A stretch of 8,228 nt of DNA from assembly GCF_901212495.1 (NCBI RefSeq), contig NZ_CAAKNY010000070.1:40399-48626 (forward strand). Reading direction: 5' to 3'. The notes beneath the pieces are model-generated. The model had not been told where the DNA came from and did no database searches. It saw only the letters and a list, made by a program, of their open reading frames with translations. Below, piece by piece: positions 1 through 6,384 of this stretch. Numbering within the stretch: position 1 is the stretch's first letter; every line of letters begins with the position of its first letter. The position numbers and the translations under genes are program-made. The DNA comes from Collinsella aerofaciens. GTDB taxonomy: Bacteria > Actinomycetota > Coriobacteriia > Coriobacteriales > Coriobacteriaceae.

Positions 1-483
1 CTCGTCTCCTTCGCCGGCCCCTACTACTACACCCAGCAGGCCATCCTGGTGCTCGCCGACAACGACGACATCAAGAGCGTCGACGACTTGGCCGATAAGA
101 ACGTCGCCGTCCAGTCCGGCTCCAACGGCCCCGCTATCCTGGAGGAGTTTGCCCCCAAGGCCAGCCAGCAGGAGTTCAAGACCGACGAGGAGGCCCGCCA
201 GGCACTCCAGCAGGGCCGCGTTGACGCCTACGTTATCGATAACAACATGCAGCAGAGCTCCCTGGTCCGCGAGCCCGGTAAGTACAAGATCGCCGGCAAG
301 CCCTTCGGCAACAAGGAGCCCTACGGCATCGGTCTGCCGCTTGATTCCGACGGCGTCGCCTTTGTCAACGACTTCCTTAAGAAGATTGAGGACGACGGCA
401 CCTGGACCAAGCTGTGGCAGATCTGCATCGGCGACCGTACGGGCGACACCAATGTTCCCGAGCTGCCCGAGGTCGGCGCCTAG
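1..483 (+). CDS. Amino acid ABC transporter substrate-binding protein, C-terminal part (5' end outside window)
   Basis: This is the C-terminal 160 residues of a family 3 extracellular solute-binding protein, which captures a polar amino acid outside the cell and delivers it to the permeases encoded next door. The reading frame is open from base 1, so the start codon and lipoprotein signal lie upstream of the window. Family features visible are the PYYYTQQAI stretch near fragment residues 7-15, the DLADKNVAVQSGS stretch near 27-39 that forms part of the ligand site, a GRVDAYVID segment near 72-80 (hinge and second lobe), and the EPYGIGLPLDSD plus DGTWTKLW segments typical of the C-terminal end. 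Ligand is probably glutamate, glutamine, aspartate or arginine; the fragment does not decide which. A hairpin terminator follows the stop codon, before the permease genes. The methionine-like GTG at 49 is internal and not a start. Confidence 0.93.
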   Translation, partial: LVSFAGPYYYTQQAILVLADNDDIKSVDDLADKNVAVQSGSNGPAILEEFAPKASQQEFKTDEEARQALQQGRVDAYVIDNNMQQSSLVREPGKYKIAGKPFGNKEPYGIGLPLDSDGVAFVNDFLKKIEDDGTWTKLWQICIGDRTGDTNVPELPEVGA

Positions 484-571
484 GCAGCGAGCCTGGTAAC
501 GGCCACAATGAAACCATATGGAAACGCACGATGCGCTTTATTGCGGTAAACTGTTTCCTCACTGAGTTGTC

Positions 572-604
572 GGGGCTTCCGTACACACGGGAGCCCCTTT
601 CCTT
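572..604 (+). terminator. Intrinsic terminator-like hairpin between binding-protein and permease genes
   Basis: Bases 572-582 pair with 587-597 to give an 11-bp stem (10 Watson-Crick pairs and one G-U) closed by a 4-base loop, ACAC. It is followed by TTTCCTT at 598-604. The stem is strong but the T-run is interrupted, so partial read-through into the permease genes is likely. The rest of the 138-base gap (484-571) has no gene or clear promoter that I can support. Confidence 0.8.
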
Positions 605-610
605 ATCGGC

Positions 611-616
611 GGGAGG
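611..616 (+). promoter_or_regulatory. Ribosome binding site of the first permease gene
   Basis: GGGAGG lies 5 bases before the ATG at 622 and only 7 bases after the end of the terminator-like hairpin. It fixes the start of the permease gene and shows that translation can begin immediately after read-through of the hairpin. Confidence 0.8.
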
Positions 617-621
617 TCCGC

Positions 622-1281
622 ATGAGTCTCTCCGAACTCTGGTCGCTCTATGGCCAGAACTATATCGACGCGCTGCTAGCAACCTGGGGCATGACGCTTG
701 AGTCATTTGCCATCGCCATGATGCTGGCCGTTGCCGTCACCGTGATGCGCGTGTCGCCGCTCAAGCCGCTGCGCGTCTTTGGCGACCTATATGTCCAGGT
801 GTTCCGTAACATCCCCGGCATCGCACTGCTTATCATCGTCGTCTACGCGCTGCCGCCGCTCAAGGTCGTCCTGCCCTATCGAACCTGCGTTATCGTCGCC
901 ACGGTCCTTTTGGGCTCGGCCTTTGGCTCCGAAAACTTTATGAGCGGCATCAACACCGTCGGCGTCGGCCAGGTGGAAGCCGCCCGCTCGCTGGGCATGA
1001 GCTTTAGCCGTATCCTCGCCAAGATCGTGATTCCGCAGGCACTGCGCTCGAGCGTGCTGCCCATGACCAACCTCTTTATCGCCGTCATGCTCACCACCGC
1101 GCTCGGCAGCCAGGTGCCGCTTAAACCGCAGGAGCTCACCGGCGTGGTGAGCTACATCAACACGCGCTCGCTCGGAGGCGTCGCCGCGTTCTTTATCTCG
1201 GCGCTCGGCTACCTGGGCACGGCCTTTGTGGTGAGCCACATTGGCAACTACATCGATAAGAAGGTGAGGATCCTCCGATGA
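622..1281 (+). CDS. Amino acid ABC transporter permease, HisM/GluC type
   Basis: This is a 219-residue inner-membrane permease of the polar amino acid uptake family; it forms half of the heterodimeric channel. Hydrophobic segments lie at about residues 22-42, 57-79, 87-105, 148-164 and 185-206, the usual five-helix layout. The cytoplasmic EAA loop that docks on the ATPase is clear at about 118-140 (VEAARSLG start, IPQA end, invariant-type Gly at 125). FRNIP at 61-65 is also typical. Length matches short permeases of the family, such as GluC of corynebacterial glutamate uptake systems. The ATG at 622 is chosen for its GGGAGG site. The gene ends in TGA overlapping the next start (ATGA), so it is translationally coupled to the second permease. 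Substrate is inferred from the cluster, not from this protein. Confidence 0.95.
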   Translation: MSLSELWSLYGQNYIDALLATWGMTLESFAIAMMLAVAVTVMRVSPLKPLRVFGDLYVQVFRNIPGIALLIIVVYALPPLKVVLPYRTCVIVATVLLGSAFGSENFMSGINTVGVGQVEAARSLGMSFSRILAKIVIPQALRSSVLPMTNLFIAVMLTTALGSQVPLKPQELTGVVSYINTRSLGGVAAFFISALGYLGTAFVVSHIGNYIDKKVRILR

Positions 1282-2111
1282 GCAAGCACTCCACCTCCGC
1301 GCTCACCATGCGCGATGCGCTCTACGAGGCTCCCGGCCCCAAGATGCGCGCCAAGATTCGCATCGGCACCGCTATCTCGCTCGTTGCCGTCGCCGCGCTC
1401 GCCGTCCTGGTGCTGCAGCGCTTTTATGTGACCGGTCAGCTTTCGGTCCACTATTGGTATTTCTTTACGCACCTCACCACCTGGAAGTTCCTGCTTGCCG
1501 GCTTTGAGGGCACCGTTAAAGTCGCACTCACCGCTGGCGCCATCGCACTGGTGCTGGGCTTAGCCCTTATGCTCGGCCGCACCAGCGACATTAAGCCGCT
1601 ACAGCTGGTCTGCCGCCTGCTCACCGATTTCTTCCGCGGCGTACCGAGCCTGCTGTTCATTTACTTCTTCTTTTTGGTGCTGCCCCAGTACAAGATCGCG
1701 CTGCCATCGTTTTGGATGCTCACGCTTCCCGTCGCGCTCGCTGCCGCCGGCGTACTCGCCGAGATCTTCCGCGCCGGCGTCAACGCCGTGCCGCGCGGCC
1801 AGGTCGAGGCAGCCCAGGCACTCGGCCTCTCCAAAGCTAAAATCACCTTTAAAATCGTGTTGCCGCAGGCTATTCGGTTTATCATTCCGTCGTTGATTTC
1901 GCAGCTTGTGGTCGTAGTCAAAGACACCACCGTCGCCTATGTGGTGAGCTACCCCGACCTCATGCAAAATGCCCGCGTGCTCATTACCAACTACGACGCC
2001 CTCGTGTCGGTCTACCTGGTAATCGCGGTCATCTACATCCTCGTCAACGTCGCGATCAACAAGGCCGCCGTCTACGTTTCGCAGCGCACTGGCGCGACCA
2101 TCATCCGCTAA
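1278..2111 (+). CDS. Amino acid ABC transporter permease, GluD-like, with N-terminal extension
   Basis: This is a 277-residue second permease, the partner of the one encoded just upstream. It has an N-terminal extension of about 30 polar residues, a first hydrophobic segment at about 28-48, and then the usual permease core (segments at about 80-100, 121-137, 143-162, 205-224 and 241-261). FFRGVPSLL at 118-126 and the EAA loop at about 176-198 (VEAAQALG, IVLPQA) are family hallmarks, and the DTTVAYVVSYPDL stretch near 216-228 is characteristic of glutamate/glutamine-type permeases. The extension plus core resembles GluD of corynebacterial systems. The start overlaps the previous stop by 4 bases. 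A Shine-Dalgarno match (AAGGTGAGG, 1261-1269) lies inside the upstream gene, partly within the palindrome GAGGATCCTC at 1266-1275. Confidence 0.95.
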   Translation: MSKHSTSALTMRDALYEAPGPKMRAKIRIGTAISLVAVAALAVLVLQRFYVTGQLSVHYWYFFTHLTTWKFLLAGFEGTVKVALTAGAIALVLGLALMLGRTSDIKPLQLVCRLLTDFFRGVPSLLFIYFFFLVLPQYKIALPSFWMLTLPVALAAAGVLAEIFRAGVNAVPRGQVEAAQALGLSKAKITFKIVLPQAIRFIIPSLISQLVVVVKDTTVAYVVSYPDLMQNARVLITNYDALVSVYLVIAVIYILVNVAINKAAVYVSQRTGATIIR

Positions 2112-2132
2112 GTACCCACGTTCTCAAAGCAT

Positions 2133-2138
2133 AAGGAG
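2133..2138 (+). promoter_or_regulatory. Ribosome binding site of the ATPase gene
   Basis: AAGGAG, 9 bases before the ATG at 2148, within the 36-base gap after the second permease gene. It supports this start. No terminator or promoter is visible in the gap, so the ATPase gene is read as part of the same transcript. Confidence 0.75.
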
Positions 2139-2147
2139 CCGAGCACC

Positions 2148-2912
2148 ATGGCACAGAGCACCTCTTCCACCGGCAATCAGCCGTTAATCGAGCTCAAGCA
2201 CGTCGATAAGCACTATGGCGATCTACACGTCCTCAACGACATCAATCTCTCGGTCGACCGCGGCGAGGTCGTCGTTGTGATCGGCCCCTCGGGCTCGGGA
2301 AAGTCGACCATGTGCCGCACCATCAACCGCCTGGAGACCATCGACTCGGGCGAGATCCTCATCGAGGGCGAGCCCCTGCCGCAGGAAGGCAAGGATCTTG
2401 CCCGCATGCGCGCCGAGCTGGGCATGGTGTTTCAGCAGTTCAACCTGTTCGCACATATGACCGTACTGCAGAACGTCATGCTGGGACCGGTCGACGTGCT
2501 GGGCGTCTCCAAGGACGAGGCCCGCGAGCGCGCCATGGATCTGCTGGGCCGCGTGGGCGTGGCCGAGCAGGCCGATAAGGTGCCCGCACAGCTTTCGGGC
2601 GGCCAGCAACAGCGCGTAGCCATCGCCCGCTCGCTTGCCATGCAGCCCAAGGCCATGCTCTTTGACGAGCCCACAAGCGCACTGGATCCCGAGATGATCA
2701 ACGAGGTGCTCGAGGTCATGGTCCGCCTGGCCCAGCAGGGCATGACGATGATCGTCGTCACGCACGAGATGAACTTCGCCCGCCGCGTGGCCGACCGCGT
2801 CGTGTTTATGGCCGACGGCCAGATCGTGGAAACCGGCACACCCGACGAGTTTTTCGACCACCCCCAGACCAAGCGCGCCCAGGACTTCCTCAACTCCATT
2901 AAGGGCCACTAA
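2148..2912 (+). CDS. Amino acid ABC transporter ATP-binding protein, GlnQ/ArtP type
   Basis: This is a 254-residue cytoplasmic ATPase that powers uptake by the two permeases. All the expected motifs are present: Walker A GPSGSGKS at 46-53, Q-loop FQQFN at 95-99, signature LSGGQ at 149-153, Walker B MLFDEP at 170-175 with catalytic Glu174, D-loop SALD at 177-180 and switch His206 in VVTHE. The [11 protein letters not shown] stretch after the Q-loop and the [13 protein letters not shown] segment near the C-terminus are typical of the polar amino acid subfamily (GlnQ, ArtP, GluA). Length is normal for that subfamily. The N-terminal 12 residues (a Ser/Thr-rich lead) are slightly longer than in many relatives. 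Gene order here is binding protein, permease, permease, ATPase, so the transporter is complete apart from the missing 5' end of the binding-protein gene. Confidence 0.97.
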   Translation: MAQSTSSTGNQPLIELKHVDKHYGDLHVLNDINLSVDRGEVVVVIGPSGSGKSTMCRTINRLETIDSGEILIEGEPLPQEGKDLARMRAELGMVFQQFNLFAHMTVLQNVMLGPVDVLGVSKDEARERAMDLLGRVGVAEQADKVPAQLSGGQQQRVAIARSLAMQPKAMLFDEPTSALDPEMINEVLEVMVRLAQQGMTMIVVTHEMNFARRVADRVVFMADGQIVETGTPDEFFDHPQTKRAQDFLNSIKGH

Positions 2913-2999
2913 CCAGCCATCCCGTGGAACAAATTCATCGGAAGTGTTGTCCCACGCCTCTCATGCGCCCTGTCACCTTCAGATTCGAAAGCAACACCT

Positions 3000-3809
3000 A
3001 TGATCGGAACTCGTACTTCCTCGTCCTATACCCCGCACGTCGACGTTGCCCCCGCCGACCGTCCGCTCATCCTGGTGGCGCCGCGTTGGGAAGGGGCAAA
3101 ACCGTTTTTAAGCGAGATGCTCTCCCCCAACGAGGAAATCGCAAGTGTCTTTGTCGATGCCATCCTTGCCGCCGGTGGCCTGCCGCTGCAGATGTCCATC
3201 ACCGAGGACATTGAGGTTATCCGTCATTACGTCGATATCGCCGACGGGATCGCCATCCCCGGTGGCCCAGACGTCAACCCCAAGCGCTGGGGCGATGATC
3301 GACCCTACGACCCCACCCTCTGCTGCGAGATCCGCGATAGCTTTGAGTTTAAGCTGGTCGGCGAGGTGCTCCGCGCCAAAAAGCCACTCTTTACCACCTG
3401 TCGCGGCACGCAGCTGCTCAACGTCGCCACCGGCGGCACCCTGTGCATGGACGTGCCGAGCCTGGGTGCGCGCGAGGGCCGCACGCAGTGGCGCCACACC
3501 CACGTGCTCAACGACCCCGTGCACCCTGTCGAGGTCATGCCGGGCTCGCTGCTGGAGCGCGCGCTTGGCGGGCACAGGCTGATCCAGACCAACTCCGCAC
3601 ACCACTGCTGCGTCGATCGTCTGGGTAAGCATACGCGCCTGGTCGCCCAGGCGACCGATGGCGTTCCCGAGTGCATCGAGGTCGAGGGCCAGCCGTTCTG
3701 CCTGGGTGTGCAATGGCATCCCGAGTACACCTGGCAGACGCTCGAGACCGACTTTAACCTGTGGAAGTCGTTTGTCGAGGCAGCGGCCAAGGTAAAGCAG
3801 GCCCGCTAG
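3000..3809 (+). CDS. Gamma-glutamyl-gamma-aminobutyrate hydrolase family protein (peptidase C26, PuuD-like)
   Basis: This 269-residue cytoplasmic enzyme has the class I glutamine amidotransferase fold. Family members such as PuuD hydrolyse gamma-glutamyl bonds, releasing glutamate. The proposed catalytic triad is visible: nucleophile Cys134 in TTCRGTQLLNV, and His240 with Glu242 in QWHPE. Supporting family motifs are GGPDVNP at 88-94, RD at 112-113 and TNSAHHC at 197-203 (many relatives have Gln where Cys203 stands). Length is slightly above the usual 240-260 residues because of about 20 extra N-terminal residues before the RPLILVAPRW strand. The ATG at 3000 is the only in-frame start upstream of the fold, but it has no good Shine-Dalgarno sequence. 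The gene follows the amino acid importer by 87 bases on the same strand with no clear terminator between, so co-transcription and a role in glutamate release from gamma-glutamyl compounds are plausible inferences. True substrate unknown. Confidence 0.88.
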   Translation: MIGTRTSSSYTPHVDVAPADRPLILVAPRWEGAKPFLSEMLSPNEEIASVFVDAILAAGGLPLQMSITEDIEVIRHYVDIADGIAIPGGPDVNPKRWGDDRPYDPTLCCEIRDSFEFKLVGEVLRAKKPLFTTCRGTQLLNVATGGTLCMDVPSLGAREGRTQWRHTHVLNDPVHPVEVMPGSLLERALGGHRLIQTNSAHHCCVDRLGKHTRLVAQATDGVPECIEVEGQPFCLGVQWHPEYTWQTLETDFNLWKSFVEAAAKVKQAR

Positions 3810-3830
3810 CTCGCGGACCACACAACAGAC

Positions 3831-3873
3831 AAGGGCGCCCCGCCAGCCACATGGTCCGACGGGGCGCCCTTTT
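3831..3873 (+). terminator. Intrinsic terminator after the hydrolase gene, between convergent genes
   Basis: Bases 3831-3842 pair perfectly with 3860-3871 in a 12-bp GC-rich stem (core GGGCGCCCCG), with a 17-base loop and TTTT at 3870-3873. It ends the + strand importer and hydrolase block. Read on the - strand the same stem is followed only by TTGTCTGTTG, so it may also stop transcription of the HPt gene, which ends 39 bases away, but less efficiently. Confidence 0.88.
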
Positions 3874-3912
3874 ACCTATACGCGGCAGGCACACATCAAA
3901 GCTCGTCAGCTC

Positions 3913-4269
3913 CTATTCGGCCGCCTCGCGCAGGGCCGACATCGTAGCCGCATATTGCTGCTGCAACGCATGCATGCTCTCGCGGGCGCCGTCAACGCCA
4001 TCGGCGCCACGCAGCGCTTCGGTCACTACGACCGCCGGCTCGTACAGATTATCGAATCCCAGGTTCTGGCTCACGCCCTTGAGCGTGTGCGCTGCCATAA
4101 ACGCACCTTTAGCGTCTCCTGCCGCCATAGCAACTTCCAGCTTGTCCATGCTCTCGTCATCCAAAAACTTGAGGGCAAAGCGGGCAAGCATCTCATCGCC
4201 CATCAGGCGGGCGCAAGCGTCATCATAATTGGCGCCGATCTTCTCATACGCCTCACGCATGGAAATCAT
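3913..4269 (-). CDS. Stand-alone HPt (histidine phosphotransfer) domain protein
   Basis: This 118-residue cytoplasmic protein consists of a single four-helix HPt domain. The phospho-accepting histidine is His61 in AAHTLKGVSQNLGF, a close match to the family consensus with the Lys-Gly pair three and four residues later. There is no kinase, receiver or membrane part, so it must take its phosphate from a separate hybrid kinase or receiver. The ATG at 4269 is preferred to the one at 4260 because AAGGAG sits 9 bases upstream of it. The gene lies 23 bases after the GGDEF/receiver/HD-GYP gene on the same strand with no terminator between, so the two are almost certainly co-transcribed. The receiver of that neighbour is the obvious candidate partner. 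That partnership is inference from gene order. Confidence 0.9.
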   Translation of the reverse strand: MISMREAYEKIGANYDDACARLMGDEMLARFALKFLDDESMDKLEVAMAAGDAKGAFMAAHTLKGVSQNLGFDNLYEPAVVVTEALRGADGVDGARESMHALQQQYAATMSALREAAE

Positions 4270-4278
4270 GGATCAAAA

Positions 4279-4284
4279 CTCCTT
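4279..4284 (-). promoter_or_regulatory. Ribosome binding site of the HPt gene
   Basis: AAGGAG on the - strand, 9 bases before the ATG at 4269 and inside the 23-base gap after the upstream stop codon. It decides between two nearby ATG codons (4269 and 4260) in favour of 4269. Confidence 0.75.
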
Positions 4285-4292
4285 TGGTCAAA

Positions 4293-6173
4293 CTAAATCG
4301 TGGGAAACGCGACGACGTCGGCAGGGCGCGTCAACGTCTCGGCAATACGGTCTTGCACCTCGAGCAGGCAGTCAAGCAGCAGCGGGTTAAAGGTGCCGCA
4401 CTTACCGTCCAGGATCATCTGGATCGCCTCCTTGTGCGGGATAGCGTCCTTGTACACGCGCACGCTCGTCAGTGCATCGTACACGTCGGCCACCGAAACC
4501 ACCTGTGCGGCGATGGGGATATCATCGCCCTTAAGGCCATCGGGATAACCCTTGCCGTCCCAGCGCTCGTGGTGCCAACGCGCAATCTGGTACGCATATT
4601 CCAAAAGCGCATTGCCGACGTGATGGCGGCCCAGTTCAAGCAGCATGTCGGCGCCAATCGTAGTATGCGTCTTCATAATCTCGAACTCCTCGGGCGTAAG
4701 GCGCCCGGGCTTGTTGAGAATGGCGTCGTCAATCGACATCTTGCCTACATCGTGCAGCGCCGAAGCCAGAGCAATCGTGGATCGTTCCTCATTGTCAAGG
4801 GAGATGGTGTCGCTACGCCGGACCAGACAGCCAAGCAGCAGCTCGGTCAGCTTTTCGATGTTCGTAACGTGCCTACCGCTCTCGCCATTGCGAAGTTCCA
4901 TGACGCCGGCCATGATGTCGATGAGCATGCGACTGTTCTTGACGCGCTCTTTGTACTGCTGGGACAGCAGGCTCGTCAGGCGGCGCTGCTTGGCGTATAG
5001 ACGGATGGTGTTGCTCACACGGCGGCGCACGACACGGGAGTCAAACGGACGGCTGATATAGTCCGAGGCACCTAGCTCGTACGCGCGCAGAACCACATCA
5101 TCGGAATCTTCGCTCGAAATCATGATGACAGGCAGATTGTCGATAACCGATCGGCGCGACAGATCGGCCAGCACCTCAAAACCGCTCATGCCTGGCATGA
5201 GAATGTCCAGCAGCACGAGCGACAACTCATCGCCATGGCGGTCGACCATGTCGAGCGCCGTACGACCGTTATCCGCCTCGAGGATGCAATACTCGTCCTT
5301 GAGCATCTCGTTGAGAATGGCTCGGTTCATCTCGGAGTCATCGGCAATAAGCACCAAAGGCTTTTCGCTTTGGAAGGCCTCGATGGAATCGGCATGGGTC
5401 ACGACCGTACCGGCTTTTGCCTTAGCACGGCTCAGCAACTGGACAGCGCGGCCAACGCCCTCATCGACCGTCTCGCCATGAATGCGAATGCCACCAACAC
5501 AGGCCGTCAAGCTCACGTGCTCATGGCCCGGAATAATCGTGGAATGAACAGCGTCGGATACCTGGCGCAGGCGACGGGCGAAGTCATCGGAGGGAATATC
5601 GGGCATAACGGCTACAAACGTATCGCAGCCATAGCGCACAAGTTCGTCAGTCGAACGAATGCCGCTGCGTATGGCTGTCGCCACAGCACCGAGCGCAAGG
5701 TCGCCGGCATGGCGGCCACACGTATCGTTGAAAACCTTAAAATCATCAAGGTCGATCACCGCCACGCCAGCCTCCATGCGGGCGCTACGAAGCTTTTCCT
5801 CGTAATATCGGCGATTGCGCACACTCGTCAGCACGTCGGTGTATACAGGGTCCTCTTTTGCGGCCTCTTGCTCATCAATCGGACGTACCATCAGCAAGAC
5901 GTGAGGCTCGCCCTCGACCCTTAGAGGGCGCAGGCGAGCGCGGTACTCAGTACCATCGTCGAGCAGCCGCTCCGATACCTCATCGGAGCCCGCCAAGGCC
6001 TCAAGGCTTGACTGACGCAGACAAGGGCACCGATCGCCGGCGAGCAAGCAGTTAGGCTCGCTCTTAATCTGATCGGCCGACAGCAAACGCACCACGGGGT
6101 AGGTCTTCGCGACGCGGGCGACCTCGGCGGCAGCCTCTTCGTCGGTTAGATTGACCTCGTGATTATTGAGCAT
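4293..6173 (-). CDS. Hybrid response regulator: Cys-rich sensor-like region, degenerate GGDEF, receiver, HD-GYP phosphodiesterase
   Basis: This 626-residue cytoplasmic protein has no membrane segment. Residues 1-105 form a small PAS-like region with Cys42, Cys49 and Cys51. Residues about 108-265 are a GGDEF domain: DLDDFK (141-146), ND (149-150) and GD (157-158) are kept, but the signature reads GCDTF (182-186), so cyclase activity is doubtful. The inhibitory-site motif RSTD (173-176) is retained, five residues before the signature. Residues about 272-392 are a receiver with acidic pair Asp278/279, phospho-acceptor Asp323, Ser353 and Arg375 in place of the usual Lys. Residues about 405-615 are an HD-GYP domain with Glu431, His435, HD 474-475, Lys478, His503, HH 534-535, GYP 542-544 and Asp563, so hydrolysis of cyclic-di-GMP is expected. 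AAAGGA six bases upstream supports the ATG at 6173. Likely output: phosphorylation and nucleotide-controlled cyclic-di-GMP breakdown. Confidence 0.92.
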   Translation of the reverse strand: MLNNHEVNLTDEEAAAEVARVAKTYPVVRLLSADQIKSEPNCLLAGDRCPCLRQSSLEALAGSDEVSERLLDDGTEYRARLRPLRVEGEPHVLLMVRPIDEQEAAKEDPVYTDVLTSVRNRRYYEEKLRSARMEAGVAVIDLDDFKVFNDTCGRHAGDLALGAVATAIRSGIRSTDELVRYGCDTFVAVMPDIPSDDFARRLRQVSDAVHSTIIPGHEHVSLTACVGGIRIHGETVDEGVGRAVQLLSRAKAKAGTVVTHADSIEAFQSEKPLVLIADDSEMNRAILNEMLKDEYCILEADNGRTALDMVDRHGDELSLVLLDILMPGMSGFEVLADLSRRSVIDNLPVIMISSEDSDDVVLRAYELGASDYISRPFDSRVVRRRVSNTIRLYAKQRRLTSLLSQQYKERVKNSRMLIDIMAGVMELRNGESGRHVTNIEKLTELLLGCLVRRSDTISLDNEERSTIALASALHDVGKMSIDDAILNKPGRLTPEEFEIMKTHTTIGADMLLELGRHHVGNALLEYAYQIARWHHERWDGKGYPDGLKGDDIPIAAQVVSVADVYDALTSVRVYKDAIPHKEAIQMILDGKCGTFNPLLLDCLLEVQDRIAETLTRPADVVAFPTI

Positions 6174-6179
6174 ATGGGG

Positions 6180-6185
6180 TCCTTT
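6180..6185 (-). promoter_or_regulatory. Ribosome binding site of the GGDEF/receiver/HD-GYP gene
   Basis: AAAGGA on the - strand, 6 bases before the ATG at 6173. Good spacing; it supports the chosen start. Confidence 0.65.
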
Positions 6186-6259
6186 CTATCGTTACGCACG
6201 GCAACGGTACATATCAAATGGAACAAGGGTAACATCTAACAGCTGCAGGCAAACGCGCG

Positions 6260-6288
6260 ATTATCGTTACATTTTTATGACCTGGCAA
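6260..6288 (-). promoter_or_regulatory. Candidate sigma-70-type promoter of the HD-GYP/HPt operon
   Basis: On the - strand TTGCCA (6288-6283) and GATAAT (6265-6260) are separated by exactly 17 bases, including an A-rich stretch, and match the -35 and -10 consensus at 5 of 6 positions (TTGACA, TATAAT). Transcription would start near 6253, leaving a leader of about 80 bases before the ATG at 6173. This is a visual match with no experimental support. The 211-base gap 6174-6384 otherwise holds a small 5-bp GC hairpin (6304-6317) and no clear terminator for the upstream hydrolase gene. Confidence 0.5.
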
Positions 6289-6384
6289 ACGGCGGCAATG
6301 GAGCCGCGGGCGCGCGGTTATGGGCGCATTCGTTAACAATGACGAAACGCTAACAGTCCACCTCCCCGCAGGTCATCGAACGTG

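Noticed and set aside
531..701. Short open frame beginning ATG at 531 across the terminator and into the permease gene
   Set aside because: No ribosome binding site, runs through the hairpin, and overlaps the permease in another frame.
2923..2956. Imperfect hairpin CGTGG...CCACG between the ATPase and hydrolase genes
   Set aside because: The stem is short with an internal bulge, and no T-run follows, so I do not call it a terminator.
2924..3214. Open frame starting GTG at 2924, overlapping the start of the hydrolase gene
   Set aside because: It is out of frame with the hydrolase, has Arg/Pro-rich low-information translation, no domain, and overlaps well-supported coding sequence.
3108..3821. 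Long open frame on the - strand opposite the gamma-glutamyl hydrolase gene
   Set aside because: The + strand frame carries the full catalytic triad. The antisense translation has no domain and runs through the terminator side without its own signals.
4284..5924. Several + strand open frames opposite the GGDEF/receiver/HD-GYP gene (for example 4284-5000 and 5235-5924)
   Set aside because: They are antisense shadows of a gene with unambiguous domains, and their translations show no family motifs.
6304..6317. CCGCG-GGCG-CGCGG hairpin downstream of the alpha/beta hydrolase gene
   Set aside because: Only five base pairs and no adjacent T-run on the - strand; too weak to call as the hydrolase terminator.
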